The notes: generated from the letters alone by a model not told the origin. A stretch of 33,177 bases of DNA from Syntrophomonadaceae bacterium (GCA_003563895.1 PWTK01000078.1:1-33177), one strand, 5' to 3'. Positions 15,092 through 23,202 are shown, counted from the stretch's first letter. Translations and numbers: made by a program.

Positions 15092-17530
15092 TCAAAAATA
15101 CCTGCTGAGCGGCGAGAACATCCTGCCCAACACCCGTCTGGTGGAAGCGTACAGGTGACCCGAAATCTTCAGGATATACACTCCACCCAAACATCGGATA
15201 AACTTCAAGGTGCCGGTTTTTTTCCTGTAAAGGCGGACGAGTTTTAACGGAAGAATCCTCAGCTCTTGCGGCAGAAGCGGCCGGCTGTTAGCCCCCTCGG
15301 CGGCATAGCAGCTGAGATGGTAGAAATCTTTCAGGCATTCCAGCTCTTCTGCCAGGTCCGGCAGCTGCTCCCGAAGCTGTGCGACAATTTGTTCGGGCGT
15401 CTCTTCCGGAGCCGGTGGGCGGTGAAAGGCGGATTTTAACTGGATAATTTTTCGATACACCGCTGCCGGTTCCCTGCTGCCGGCGAGATCCTTGCAAACC
15501 GCTATCCAGGCGCTGAAAAGAAACAGGGCAGGGAGAGAAAAAGCCAGGAGGACCGGAGGCAGGCCTGCTTCCGGTTTTCCTTCGTCATCTTGGCCGGGAG
15601 TGCTTTCAGTTTCCTGCCCGCTTTCTTTTTCTCCGGCTTCTGTGCCGGGCTCATCTTTCGGGGAATCCTCAGGGTTTTCTGCGGATGGCTCTTCTGGCTG
15701 GTCCAAACCCGCTTCTTTCTCCTCCTCTTCTCCTGTCGTTTCTTCGGCGCTTTCTTCGTCCGCTTCCGCGTCCTGCGCCACCCCGTGTTCCGTTTCTGTA
15801 TCCTCTGCCGGTCCGGCAGATTCCCCTTCAGCTCCTTCAGGTTCCCCGGTGCCGGCACCGCTTGAAAAAGTATAGGGAGGAGTGGGCTCAAAGACGACCC
15901 ACCCGTATCCCGCCAAAAAAGCTTCAACCCAGGCATGGGCGTGTTTTTGTTTTACCTGGATGTTGCCTGATCCAGGGGCTTCTCCCTCCTCTTCCGGGTG
16001 CGGTGCAGTGGGCACGCGGTACCCTTCGACATAGCGGGCGGAAATGCCCTGGGTTCTTAAAAGAACGGTCATGGCCGTGGCAAAATACGCGCAGTAGCCT
16101 TCCTGCACTTCAAACAAGAAAAAATCGAGGAATTCCCTGTCCGGAGGGAGCGCGGGGGCTGTTCTGTTGTAGGGGAATTGCTGCAGGTACTCCTTGATTT
16201 TTTCCGCCTTCTGCAGTTCAGTTGCTGCACCCCCAACAATTTCCCCGGAAAGAATTTTGACCCGTTCCGGCAGGCCTTCCGGCAGCTGTAAAAAGTTAAG
16301 GCGCTGGAGTGGTTCCAACTCGAGCTCCGGCCGGGGTTTCTCGTGGTGAAGGTTAAGGGGTGCGATGGTTTTCCCGGAGAGCCGGTAACTGCCCTGGAAA
16401 GGTTCGCCGGAAGCCTTAAGGTTGCCGGCGATGTCCAGGTGGATTTTTTGCGGGGCATGCTCTTCTTCAAGAAAGCGGATGGCGGTGGTGGGGAAAAGGC
16501 CGAACAGGTCTTTTTCAGGGTGCAGGTAGGAGAGGATGAGCTCTACCCCGTTTGTATAAACTTCGGTTGAACGGAAGGCATGCTGCAGGTCTTTTGCCGG
16601 TGGGAAATCTGTGGTTTCCCAGGCCCGCCCCGTGTAATAATCACTGGCATGACCCCGCAGGTAAAGGGACCGGGGAAGGGTGCCCTCCTTGAGTTCCAGC
16701 TCCATGACCGGTTTTTCCGATTCGACCACGCTCCCCCCAAGCGCTCCTCCGGGAGCGTAGCCGGATAGGGAAGCGGTTTGGGGTGTTCCAATCCAGCGGC
16801 TGTTGAGGGGGAGGCATCCTTCTACCGTCCTTTGGAGTTTATATAAGCCCGGCAGCTGTTTTTGGACAAAGACAGAAGCTTCCTCGCCGTAGTAAAGGGG
16901 AGCCTGGTATGGGGCAAAAACCACGAAAAGTGCGCTGAGAATCCCCAGGGCCAGGATTCCGGCCTGGAAAAAACCCTCCGGCGATTTTTGGGGAGATTCC
17001 CGCCCCGCCAGGGAAAGAAGGGTGTGCACCGTCAGGGCCAGGGCAAGGAATACAATCAGATCTTGCTCTGCCCGTGGGTAATGCTGCAGCCACAGACCCA
17101 GGTAAACGAGAAAACCCGTCAGAACCAGCAGGCTGCCGCGAAATCCACGGGAAGCCAGGGCCAACTGAAAAAGCACCAAAGAAAAGACAGCCAGCAGGCC
17201 AAAACTTAACGTGATCACCGGGCCAGGAAAATAATAGATGTTCTGCCAGCTGTTGAGTTCAAAAAGCAGGGTGTCGCTGAAACGAGTGATTTCTTCAAAA
17301 AAGGGCAGGTTTACGCCGAGCCAGCCGGCAAAAAAATAAGCAGTCGTCAAAAAGAGCATAAGAACGCAAGCTTTCGGCCTGGCAAAGAGAAGCACGGCTC
17401 CGAAACCGGCTGCAGCGAGCAGGGACCAACGTGGTTCGTGTTCAAAGTAGCGCACCACCGATGAAACCAGCACTGTGGCCGTGAGCACCAGTAAAATGAC
17501 GTCCAAACGGAGGCAACGTTTCAAGCTCAT
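15092..17530 (-). CDS. Membrane transglutaminase-like protein (TgpA/DUF3488-DUF4129 type)
   Basis: This 812-residue protein begins with six or so membrane helices (residues 10-215, DUF3488-like), followed by an extracytoplasmic part with a transglutaminase-like fold. The presumed catalytic residues are Cys in GYCAYFATAM (about 479), His in HAHAWVEAF (about 532) and an acidic residue in VVFEPTPP (about 547). Residues about 553-655 form a very acidic Glu/Gly/Ser/Pro linker, then comes one helix (about 656-678) and a cytoplasmic DUF4129-like tail. The ATG overlaps the upstream gene's stop by four bases (ATGA). With MoxR and DUF58 it forms a widespread three-gene module whose function is poorly known, probably envelope protein assembly or modification. 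Confidence 0.85.
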   Translation of the reverse strand: MSLKRCLRLDVILLVLTATVLVSSVVRYFEHEPRWSLLAAAGFGAVLLFARPKACVLMLFLTTAYFFAGWLGVNLPFFEEITRFSDTLLFELNSWQNIYYFPGPVITLSFGLLAVFSLVLFQLALASRGFRGSLLVLTGFLVYLGLWLQHYPRAEQDLIVFLALALTVHTLLSLAGRESPQKSPEGFFQAGILALGILSALFVVFAPYQAPLYYGEEASVFVQKQLPGLYKLQRTVEGCLPLNSRWIGTPQTASLSGYAPGGALGGSVVESEKPVMELELKEGTLPRSLYLRGHASDYYTGRAWETTDFPPAKDLQHAFRSTEVYTNGVELILSYLHPEKDLFGLFPTTAIRFLEEEHAPQKIHLDIAGNLKASGEPFQGSYRLSGKTIAPLNLHHEKPRPELELEPLQRLNFLQLPEGLPERVKILSGEIVGGAATELQKAEKIKEYLQQFPYNRTAPALPPDREFLDFFLFEVQEGYCAYFATAMTVLLRTQGISARYVEGYRVPTAPHPEEEGEAPGSGNIQVKQKHAHAWVEAFLAGYGWVVFEPTPPYTFSSGAGTGEPEGAEGESAGPAEDTETEHGVAQDAEADEESAEETTGEEEEKEAGLDQPEEPSAENPEDSPKDEPGTEAGEKESGQETESTPGQDDEGKPEAGLPPVLLAFSLPALFLFSAWIAVCKDLAGSREPAAVYRKIIQLKSAFHRPPAPEETPEQIVAQLREQLPDLAEELECLKDFYHLSCYAAEGANSRPLLPQELRILPLKLVRLYRKKTGTLKFIRCLGGVYILKISGHLYASTRRVLGRMFSPLSRYF

Positions 17531-18750
17531 CGCTTTCCGGCCTCCTTGATCTCCACGATGCCGTTGCTACAACTGAGCCGGAGGGCCATTGGCGAGGAAG
17601 ATGAGCGGTGGTGATCCGCTTCCTTCGCTTCCTCGGCTTCTTCGGTGAGGAAAAGGCTACAGAACTTCCCTGTATGGCTCAGCCTGAGGAGCATTGCCGA
17701 GTACTCTTCACTGATTTTAGGGGCGACCCACACCATGGCGGCGTTTTGCTGTCGAAAACCGCTTTCTAAAATATGTTCGGCCAGGCTTTTCCCGTTTCCC
17801 AATTCCAGCTCCGTAAAGAGTCTTCGGGTTAACCGCAACTGCTGTTTGCCAGGCGCCGGAGACAGGTAACGCATCCGCCCGTCCCACGCGAGGAACCCAA
17901 CGCTAAACCCCCTGGACAGCAGGTGCCCGGCAAGGGACAGGGCTTTTTCCAGCGCGAGGTCCTGCTCCAGCGATGAAGGGTAGAGTTTATGGAAGAGCTC
18001 CATGCAGATCAGCAGCTCCGTCTGTGGGTTGTTTTGGGGGTGCCGGATGTAATAATCACCGAGCTTGGCCGAGACTTTCCAGTGAATCCGCCTGGGGGGA
18101 TCTCCGGGGACAAAGGGCTTTAACTCGCCGCTCTCCAAAGATTCCGGAGCTGCATATCTGCTTTTCCCTCTTCTATCCCTTGTGGCCCTGTTGAGAGAAA
18201 ATGTTCCCCGAAAGGGCAAAAGCCGGGGCTGGACCGTCAATTCCTGGCACGGGGAAAACCGTTTCTCTACCGCCAAACCGCCGAAAGGAAAAAAGAAACG
18301 GGCTTTCACGGGACCTATCTTATGGCGTCCCCGGTGTAAACAGTGGAGTTGGAAATGAAAAATTGAGGGCTTGGAAGGGGCTGCGGCACCGATCGCCATC
18401 GTTTCTTCCCCCTCGAGGGGCGCCAGTCCGGGCCCGGGGGAAGTTTTATTTATGGCTGCACCGGCGACGGAGAGTTCCCCGGGCGGCAAAGGGAGGAAAG
18501 AACGGTTGGACAGGGAGATCCGCAGTTCGGCCGTGCTGAACCTTTCCGTAAGGTTGGGGTCCACCTGCAGGTTCAGCTCCAGCTTAAGGGCTGTAAGCAG
18601 CAGCCATCCCATCGAGCCGGTCAGCCAGAACAGCAAGAACCAGAAACCGATCCAGTACAGGGAGACCCCGGTAAAAATGCCCGCCGCAAAGAGGGCCACC
18701 AGCAGGAAGATAGATTTTTTGGACTGCAGCCTGATGCGGATATTCCCCAA
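17527..18750 (-). CDS. DUF58 domain protein of the MoxR module
   Basis: This 407-residue protein has two N-terminal membrane helices (about residues 13-50), a beta-rich middle region, and the DUF58 signature near residue 205, SGELKPFVPGDPPRRIHWKVSAKLGDYYIR, which matches the family's G-D-xx-R-x-IxWK core. DUF58 proteins relate to von Willebrand A domains and pair with MoxR ATPases. The start is TTG 18750, with AAGGTGAT overlapping the MoxR stop codon, so translation is probably coupled. It overlaps the transglutaminase gene by four bases. Its role is likely scaffolding of MoxR action at the membrane; no enzyme activity is assigned. Confidence 0.85.
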   Translation of the reverse strand: MGNIRIRLQSKKSIFLLVALFAAGIFTGVSLYWIGFWFLLFWLTGSMGWLLLTALKLELNLQVDPNLTERFSTAELRISLSNRSFLPLPPGELSVAGAAINKTSPGPGLAPLEGEETMAIGAAAPSKPSIFHFQLHCLHRGRHKIGPVKARFFFPFGGLAVEKRFSPCQELTVQPRLLPFRGTFSLNRATRDRRGKSRYAAPESLESGELKPFVPGDPPRRIHWKVSAKLGDYYIRHPQNNPQTELLICMELFHKLYPSSLEQDLALEKALSLAGHLLSRGFSVGFLAWDGRMRYLSPAPGKQQLRLTRRLFTELELGNGKSLAEHILESGFRQQNAAMVWVAPKISEEYSAMLLRLSHTGKFCSLFLTEEAEEAKEADHHRSSSSPMALRLSCSNGIVEIKEAGKR

Positions 18751-18756
18751 GTCGGA

Positions 18757-19707
18757 TCACCTTCTGCCCGTATTGCCGGGAACCGAAACCCGGGCCAGGA
18801 TGTCTTGCAAAACCGCTTTGGCGTCCGTCTCTTCCCAGAATGTGCCCCGATCCATCACCAGCCGGTGTTCGTAAACGGGATAGAGCACCAGCTGAATATC
18901 GTCCGGCAGCACATAATCCCGGTTCGACAGGTAGGCCCGGACCATGGCGCACTTGATCAGGTGCAGGGTTCCACGGGGACTGACGCCGAGCTCAATTTTT
19001 TCATGCGAGCGGGTTGCAGCAGAAAGATCGGTTGCATATTCCAAAAGGCTGCCCGAAACGTGAACCTGTTCAATCTCTTTTTGGATGGCCAGGAACTCTC
19101 CGGGCTGCATGACCTGCTCCGCATGTTCCCAGGTTTTCTCGCGGATTCCCCTGTTGAGCAGCCGGACCTCTTCCTCCCTGGGGGGATAACCCAGGGAAAG
19201 TTTCATCATAAAACGGTCCAGCTGTGACTCGGGCAGGGGAAAGGTGCCCTCGTAGTCCTGGGGATTTTGCGTTGCCAGAACAAAAAAAGGATCCGGCAGG
19301 GTGTAGGTTGTTCCATCAACCGTGACCTGCCGCTCTTCCATCGCTTCTAATAGGGCAGACTGGGTTTTTGGAGTGGTGCGGTTGATTTCGTCAACCAGCA
19401 GCACCTGGGTGAAGAGGGGGCCTTTTTGGAAATCCCACCTCCCCCACTTCTCGTTATAAATCGCTACCCCGGTAATATCCGTGGGCAAGAGGTCGGGGGT
19501 ACATTGAATGCGGCGGAAATCACAGCCGATGCTCCTGGCAAGCCCTTTGACCAGGGTGGTTTTGCCGACACCCGGCACGTCTTCAAAGAGAATGTGCCCG
19601 GCGGCGGAAAGCCCGGTGATCAAATGTGCCACGGCCTCCTCTTTTCCATAAATAACCCTGGAAAGGTTTAGGGAAAGGTGATGCAGCTTTTCCGGGCCGG
19701 ATGGCAT
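18757..19707 (-). CDS. MoxR-family AAA+ ATPase
   Basis: This 316-residue ATPase carries Walker A DVPGVGKTTL (about residue 43), Walker B VLLVDEINR (about 107), sensor 1 ATQNPQDYEGTFPLPESQLDRF (about 150-172) and the MoxR C-terminal lid with SPRGTLHLIKCA (about 245). MoxR proteins act as chaperone-like ATPases for assembly or metal insertion of partner proteins. ATG 19707 has AGGAGGAG eight bases upstream. It is the first gene of the MoxR-DUF58-transglutaminase operon, with six bases to the next gene. Its client is unknown. Confidence 0.9.
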   Translation of the reverse strand: MPSGPEKLHHLSLNLSRVIYGKEEAVAHLITGLSAAGHILFEDVPGVGKTTLVKGLARSIGCDFRRIQCTPDLLPTDITGVAIYNEKWGRWDFQKGPLFTQVLLVDEINRTTPKTQSALLEAMEERQVTVDGTTYTLPDPFFVLATQNPQDYEGTFPLPESQLDRFMMKLSLGYPPREEEVRLLNRGIREKTWEHAEQVMQPGEFLAIQKEIEQVHVSGSLLEYATDLSAATRSHEKIELGVSPRGTLHLIKCAMVRAYLSNRDYVLPDDIQLVLYPVYEHRLVMDRGTFWEETDAKAVLQDILARVSVPGNTGRR

Positions 19708-20239
19708 GCTTTGCTCCTCCTGAAATTATTCTCCACTAATATTTTATCTTATTATTTCCCTGGAGAGGAACAAAACTCGAAAAAAATCTAAATATTTTTC
19801 CCCAACGCACATAAACTCACCACAATATGGTAAACTTTTGTCAAACAGGGTTTGTTTATGCGCGAATCGGAGGGAAATGATTAAAGATTTCACAGAGCGG
19901 GCCGCGGCATTGCATAAAGCTGCTTTCTACTTAAAGATCCGCCGTCGGCCGAATGTTCTTTTTGAGTAACAGCTCAGGCATAATACGTGTGCCACAGGGA
20001 CCGTTCCATCTTACCCTCTTTTATGGGTTTTGGGGCGCTCCTCTTTCAGGGGAATGTCCCTTCGCCCCGCTTTGGTGCGGTGATGCTCGAACCGTCCGCA
20101 CGGCAGCGCTCTCGGCAAAACTTGCCCCTTGAACAGTTACCTTTTAGATAAAAAAAACCTGTTTTTGGTGTTTTTTTAATTTTGCTTGGCCGGGTTACAT
20201 GTTGGGGGGAACTATCAAGGGGAAGAAAGGGGAATTTTT
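19708..20239. other. Intergenic region holding MITE copy C
   Basis: This 532-base region between the divergent MoxR and RDD genes contains the third MITE-like element (19991-20104). From 20152 to 20179 an A-run and T-run can pair (AAAAAAACC with GGTGTTTTTTT), a bidirectional AT hairpin of unknown role. No gene was recognised; the MoxR promoter should lie near 19730-19860. Confidence 0.5.
19991..20104 (-). mobile_element. MITE-like element, copy C (inverted)
   Basis: These 114 bp are the reverse complement of the copy A type. Ends are GCCACAGGGACCGTTCCATC and, on the other strand, GCCGTGCGGACGGTTCGAGC, which are imperfect inverted repeats. On the minus strand it aligns along its whole length with copy A, including GTTCGAGC, TCACCG, CCTGAAAGAGG and AAGATGGAACGGTCCC. 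It is the best-preserved match to copy A. Confidence 0.75.
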
Positions 20240-20764
20240 TTGTTCTGCCCAAACTGCGGTAAAAGAAGCCCATCGGAAGCGAATTTTTGCCAGAGCTGCG
20301 GGAGCAGGTTGAAAGGGGGCCCATTTCCAGAAGGCCAACATTTTCCCCCTGGGGACCGACCGGTCCGCTTTGCCGGCTTTTGGATTAGGGTGGTGGCTTA
20401 CCTGCTGGATGCGGTCATCCTGGGCATACCGGCATCCATTTTGACGACCGCGCTCTTCGGCTTGGACTGGTTTTTTGATTACGGGGCAGCGGATGTTTTC
20501 CAAGCCTTTTTGCTTTTCCTGGCCACTGTCTTTCTGTGGACGAACTGGTACGGGCAGACTCCCGGCAAAAAGATTGCAGGGATCAGGGTGGTGGCGGGCG
20601 ATAATTTAGAGCAGATCGGTACGGGAAAAGCCGTTTTGAGGTACATCGGTTATTTTGTCAGTGCCCTCGTATTGATGATAGGGTTTATCATGATCGGGTT
20701 TCACAGCAGCAAACGCGGCCTGCACGATATCATCGCCGATACGTACGTGATCTATTCCAGGTAA
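20240..20764 (+). CDS. RDD-family membrane protein with N-terminal zinc ribbon
   Basis: This 174-residue protein starts with a double CxxC zinc ribbon (FCPNCGKRS, FCQSCGSRL), then an RDD domain with three membrane helices. RDD features are the Arg and Asp in GFWIRVVAYLLDAVIL (about residue 50) and the WYGQTPGKKIAGIRVV loop. RDD proteins are small membrane proteins; some act in ion or small-molecule transport. TTG 20240 is chosen because AAGGGG sits seven bases upstream and the zinc ribbon begins at residue 2; an extension from 20186 would add 18 residues without a ribosome site. It lies after MITE copy C and is convergent with the HesB-like gene. Confidence 0.78.
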   Translation: MFCPNCGKRSPSEANFCQSCGSRLKGGPFPEGQHFPPGDRPVRFAGFWIRVVAYLLDAVILGIPASILTTALFGLDWFFDYGAADVFQAFLLFLATVFLWTNWYGQTPGKKIAGIRVVAGDNLEQIGTGKAVLRYIGYFVSALVLMIGFIMIGFHSSKRGLHDIIADTYVIYSR

Positions 20765-20959
20765 GCCGGCCTTGGGCGCCGAAAACACCATAAATGTATC
20801 CCTTCCGGTTCCGGCGGGCGGTTCCCATTGGATCCCCCCCCCGCAGGCCCCTGCACCTCCTCCAGAAAGGAAATGTGGGGGCAGCTGGAAAAAACTGCCC
20901 CCTTGTTAAAAGATACGCGCCTGGAAAATACTGTTATTTCAATGCTCCCAAAACGACCC

Positions 20960-21268
20960 TCAGCAGCAAGAACCGCAGTCCGGCCCGGCGTGCCCTTCCC
21001 TTTTGATCATAAAGCCGCTCTGGGGCCCGTCTTGGAAGTCGATCGTTTTGTCTTCCAGATGTGGGGCCACTTTGCTGTCATAAACGAAGGTCACCCCATC
21101 CCATTCCTGCAGCTGGTCTTCATCTTGAACTGACTCTTCCAGAGCCAGCGCCAAATTTGGCCCACCTCAGCCCATGCCGCTTACAAAGACCCTGATTTTA
21201 ATCCCTTCTTTTTCCTGGCTTAACACCGTCTTAAACTGTTCTACCGCTACTTCCGTTACTTTCAACAT
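20960..21268 (-). CDS. HesB-like selenoprotein (UGA at codon 34 read as Sec)
   Basis: This is a 102-residue frame interrupted only by TGA at 21167-21169. The flanking sequence VFVSGMG-U-GGPNLALALEE places the UGA at the first conserved Cys of the HesB/IscA A-type fold; the C-terminal pair is also present (GPDCGSCC). HesB-like proteins with Sec at this GxGUGG site are a known bacterial selenoprotein family, related to Fe-S carriers but of unproven function. A SECIS-like hairpin lies 26 bases after the UGA. ATG 21268 has AAAGGACAGGTG upstream, and a good promoter is at 21349-21377. Read without Sec, it would be a truncated peptide, or a start past the motif would be chosen. Confidence 0.9.
21130..21169 (-). 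promoter_or_regulatory. UGA-Sec codon and SECIS-like hairpin of the HesB-like gene
   Basis: After TGA (21167-21169), CTGGCTCT (21148-21141) pairs with AGAGTCAG (21137-21130), eight pairs including one G-U, around a GGA loop (21140-21138) that begins 27 bases from the UGA. A G at the start of a small loop in this distance range is the bacterial SECIS pattern. Confidence 0.75.
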
Positions 21269-21310
21269 GGATTACACCTGTCCTTTCATGATCTCCACTT
21301 TTTTATCTCA

Positions 21311-21377
21311 GTTATCAAAAGAGTATTTTAAGATAACCTTACTTTAATAATATAGTTCATCCCGTTCATTTTTTCAA
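21311..21377 (-). promoter_or_regulatory. Promoter of the HesB-like gene with palindrome at the start site
   Basis: On the minus strand, TTGAAA (plus 21372-21377) and TATATT (21349-21354) are 17 bases apart. About 12 bases after the -10 begins GTTATC...GATAAC (21311-21337), an inverted repeat that can extend inward through an AAAA/TTTT pairing. It could be a repressor operator or a 5' mRNA hairpin. Confidence 0.6.
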
Positions 21378-21762
21378 GGGGTTTTGGCAAATGCTTATGC
21401 CCGGTGCGAAAATTTTGCTTGGCGCTGTCCTGGGCTCGCTTGGGAGTACACCCCGGCGAAGCGGGAGTCTGGCAGGCTTATCCCTGATTTTCGCTGCAAG
21501 GGGCGCGTCCGCCCACCCTGAAAACCAGATGGCGGCGGAACCGAACGCTGCGGCATCTCGACCGGCGCGCTGCCTGCTTTCTTTTCGAAGGCCCGAGGCA
21601 TGGCCGGGACTGCAGTCGGGAGGGGCTCAACGCCTTCCTGCCGGGGGAAAACAATCGGGCATTCGGCAAGGGCCGGCTTTCGGCAGGGATCTCCGGGGCC
21701 TCTGGGGCGAAAGGGAGCAGCCCTCTTTTACCCTGTTTTAAAATATTTCCGTTCATCTTAAC
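21378..21762. other. GC-rich intergenic stretch without recognised gene
   Basis: Open frames exist on both strands here, but they lack ribosome sites and have biased, repetitive composition (Ala, Gly, Arg, Pro). I recognise no protein family. It may be decayed coding DNA. Confidence 0.4.
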
Positions 21763-21791
21763 TTGACAGGATGCGGGCCGTGTGATAAATT
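21763..21791 (+). promoter_or_regulatory. Promoter of the 62-residue protein gene
   Basis: TTGACA 21763-21768 and TAAATT 21786-21791 are separated by 17 bases, with the start codon about 35 bases beyond the expected transcription start. Confidence 0.65.
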
Positions 21792-21831
21792 TTTCTTAAT
21801 ATTCATAACTTTTGCACAGGAGGCGTTTTGA

Positions 21832-22020
21832 ATGATCTGTTCCTATGCCGCGATGGACGATAATAAACTCGAGACTTTACAGCGTGTGGAAAAGGAAATG
21901 GGGCAGACCCTTTTGGCTTTCAGCTGCCACGAGATGAGACCGGCGCAGCTGACACCGGAACAATTGGAACGCATTCAGGCCCTGGAAGAAGATCTGGGCG
22001 TCGTTATCGTTGCACTGTGA
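21832..22020 (+). CDS. Small soluble protein of 62 residues, function unknown
   Basis: ATG 21832 follows AGGAGG by nine bases, an excellent ribosome site. The 62-residue product (MICSYAAMDDNKLETLQRVE start) is acidic, with Cys at positions 3 and 31 and two likely helices, the second ending LEEDLGVVIVAL. No family is recognised. The gene is a complete stand-alone unit with its own promoter (21763) and strong terminator (22051), which suggests a real and well-expressed product. The two cysteines could bind metal or form a redox pair, but this is speculation. Confidence 0.8.
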   Translation: MICSYAAMDDNKLETLQRVEKEMGQTLLAFSCHEMRPAQLTPEQLERIQALEEDLGVVIVAL

Positions 22021-22050
22021 ACCCCGGGTTCCCAACGGGTGGAAAGCGGG

Positions 22051-22089
22051 CCTGCCTGGCAGGGCAAACTGCCGGGCAGGTCTTTTTTG
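22051..22089 (+). terminator. Strong intrinsic terminator
   Basis: A 12-bp stem with one G-U pair (CCTGCCTGGCAG 22051-22062 with CTGCCGGGCAGG 22069-22080), loop GGCAAA, is followed by TCTTTTTTG. It ends the transcript of the 62-residue protein gene. Confidence 0.9.
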
Positions 22090-22228
22090 TAATAGGCCTC
22101 AAGTTCGCTTCTCACTTCGCCTGACGTGGGGGATTGGATGGGCAACTTTTCAATGAACGGCGTACAAATTCATAAATCGGTACACTGTGCGCACACAAAA
22201 GGGACTAGGTCAGTCTTGGCACACGGCT

Positions 22229-22455
22229 TCAATCTGTTTCACAGAAAACCCTGCTGATAATGCCAATAATCTCTTCATCATCCAGCGCGCTCTTACCGTC
22301 ACCCTTTTGCAGACCATAGTTGCCAAAGTCGGAGTGATTCAGGCCTCCAATTTCCAGCAGAACAGCGTTGGGCGGCAGGTTATCCTTGGCGCGCTCATAA
22401 TTGTCCCGATTGATAATTTTGTCCTGCAGGCCCATTACCGAAACGACAGCCGGGC
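22229..22455 (-). pseudogene. C-terminal fragment of an alpha/beta hydrolase
   Basis: About 75 codons read PAVVSVMGLQDKIINRDNY, then a segment with GGLNHSDFGNYGLQKGDG, which matches the C-terminal part of the alpha/beta-hydrolase group with the catalytic His in GxNHxxFGxYGxQxGDG. The N-terminal domain with the nucleophile Ser is missing. The fragment is joined, in a different frame, to the end of a photolyase fragment at about 22450. It cannot fold as a working hydrolase. Only a large deletion or a recombination between two genes explains this order. Confidence 0.75.
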
Positions 22456-22716
22456 CAGTTTTTCTTCCAGTTCCTCCAATCCCTTCAGCATAAACCATCA
22501 CTGGCGCAGGGTCGCGCCTAAAAAATCAGGGACAAGGTTAAATACAACGGCAAGGGGTTGCTTGTTGGAAAAGGCCAATTCCTGGGCATAGAGAAGGGCC
22601 CAGTTGTCATTTACGCGTTGGTCCCGGCTCATCCAATACACCACGGGTCCCCTGGAGAGAGGATTCTCATTCAGGCGCCTTATTCTCTTTTTATCAACAG
22701 CGCTGCTGCGGCTCAT
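22450..22716 (-). pseudogene. N-terminal fragment of a class II DNA photolyase, broken
   Basis: From ATG 22716 the frame encodes GPVVYWMSRDQRVNDNWALL and AVVFNLVPDFLGATLRQ, the N-terminal antenna-domain sequence of class II (Archaea-type) deoxyribodipyrimidine photolyases. A TGA at 22498-22500 falls where homologues carry an aromatic residue (RQ-Y-x-FMLKGL), and the same frame continues with WFMLKGLEELEEKLA for about 16 codons before homology ends. The FAD-binding C-terminal domain is absent. Intact members are about 450 residues; only about 90 remain. It starts 10 bases after DUF427, so the two may once have been an operon. Confidence 0.78.
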
Positions 22717-22725
22717 CTTCTCGGC

Positions 22726-23202
22726 TCACCAACCCTGGGTCCCCGCCCTTCCTTTAAATGGACCGGTAATATTGGAAGTGACCCAGCCTCCGTAAAAATC
22801 ACCTGGCTGGGCGATAACCTTTTCGCCGTCCACGTAACATTTCTCCATCTTCCCGGGGTAAAAGGCAAGATGTCCCTTAATGGCCTGATAACCCGGGCGG
22901 GGATTTTCATAGCTCCAGGCCACATCAACGAGCCGCTGACCCTCTATATCGATGCCCCAGTAGGAAGCCACTCCCTTAAACTCGCAGACGGTCTTGCGGC
23001 TGGTGGGAAACAGCACGTCCATCAAAATATCCTCCCTGGGCATGTAGTAAACAGGGGGATGGCTCGTTTCCAGCACTCTCTGTGCGCGGGTGCTGTTTAC
23101 CACCGTGATGTCCCTGTGAACAATTTGGATCAGGCCCTGATATGCTTCCACCCTTGGCGGCCGGGGATAATCCCAGACCGACTCTTTGCCCTTCTCTTTC
23201 AT
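22726..23202 (-). CDS. DUF427 family protein
   Basis: This 158-residue soluble protein shows the DUF427 pattern: SVWDYPRPPRVE, then VVNSTRAQRVLETSHPPVYYMPREDI and KTVCEFKGVASYWGID, and AWSYENPRPGYQAIKGHLAFYP. The domain is a compact beta fold found in many bacteria; its biochemical role is unknown. ATG 23202 is preceded by AAAAGGATG. The photolyase remnant begins 10 bases after its stop, and photolyase neighbours of this type suggest an original light- or stress-response set. The gene itself appears intact. Confidence 0.85.
   Translation of the reverse strand: MKEKGKESVWDYPRPPRVEAYQGLIQIVHRDITVVNSTRAQRVLETSHPPVYYMPREDILMDVLFPTSRKTVCEFKGVASYWGIDIEGQRLVDVAWSYENPRPGYQAIKGHLAFYPGKMEKCYVDGEKVIAQPGDFYGGWVTSNITGPFKGRAGTQGW

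Noticed and set aside
21391-21741. Long open frame (116 codons) with an overlapping 92-codon frame on the other strand.
   Set aside because: No ribosome site, biased composition from high GC, and no recognisable family on either strand.
22498-22500. In-frame TGA in the photolyase fragment as a third selenocysteine codon.
   Set aside because: It aligns with an aromatic residue, not a catalytic Cys, and the gene is truncated soon after.
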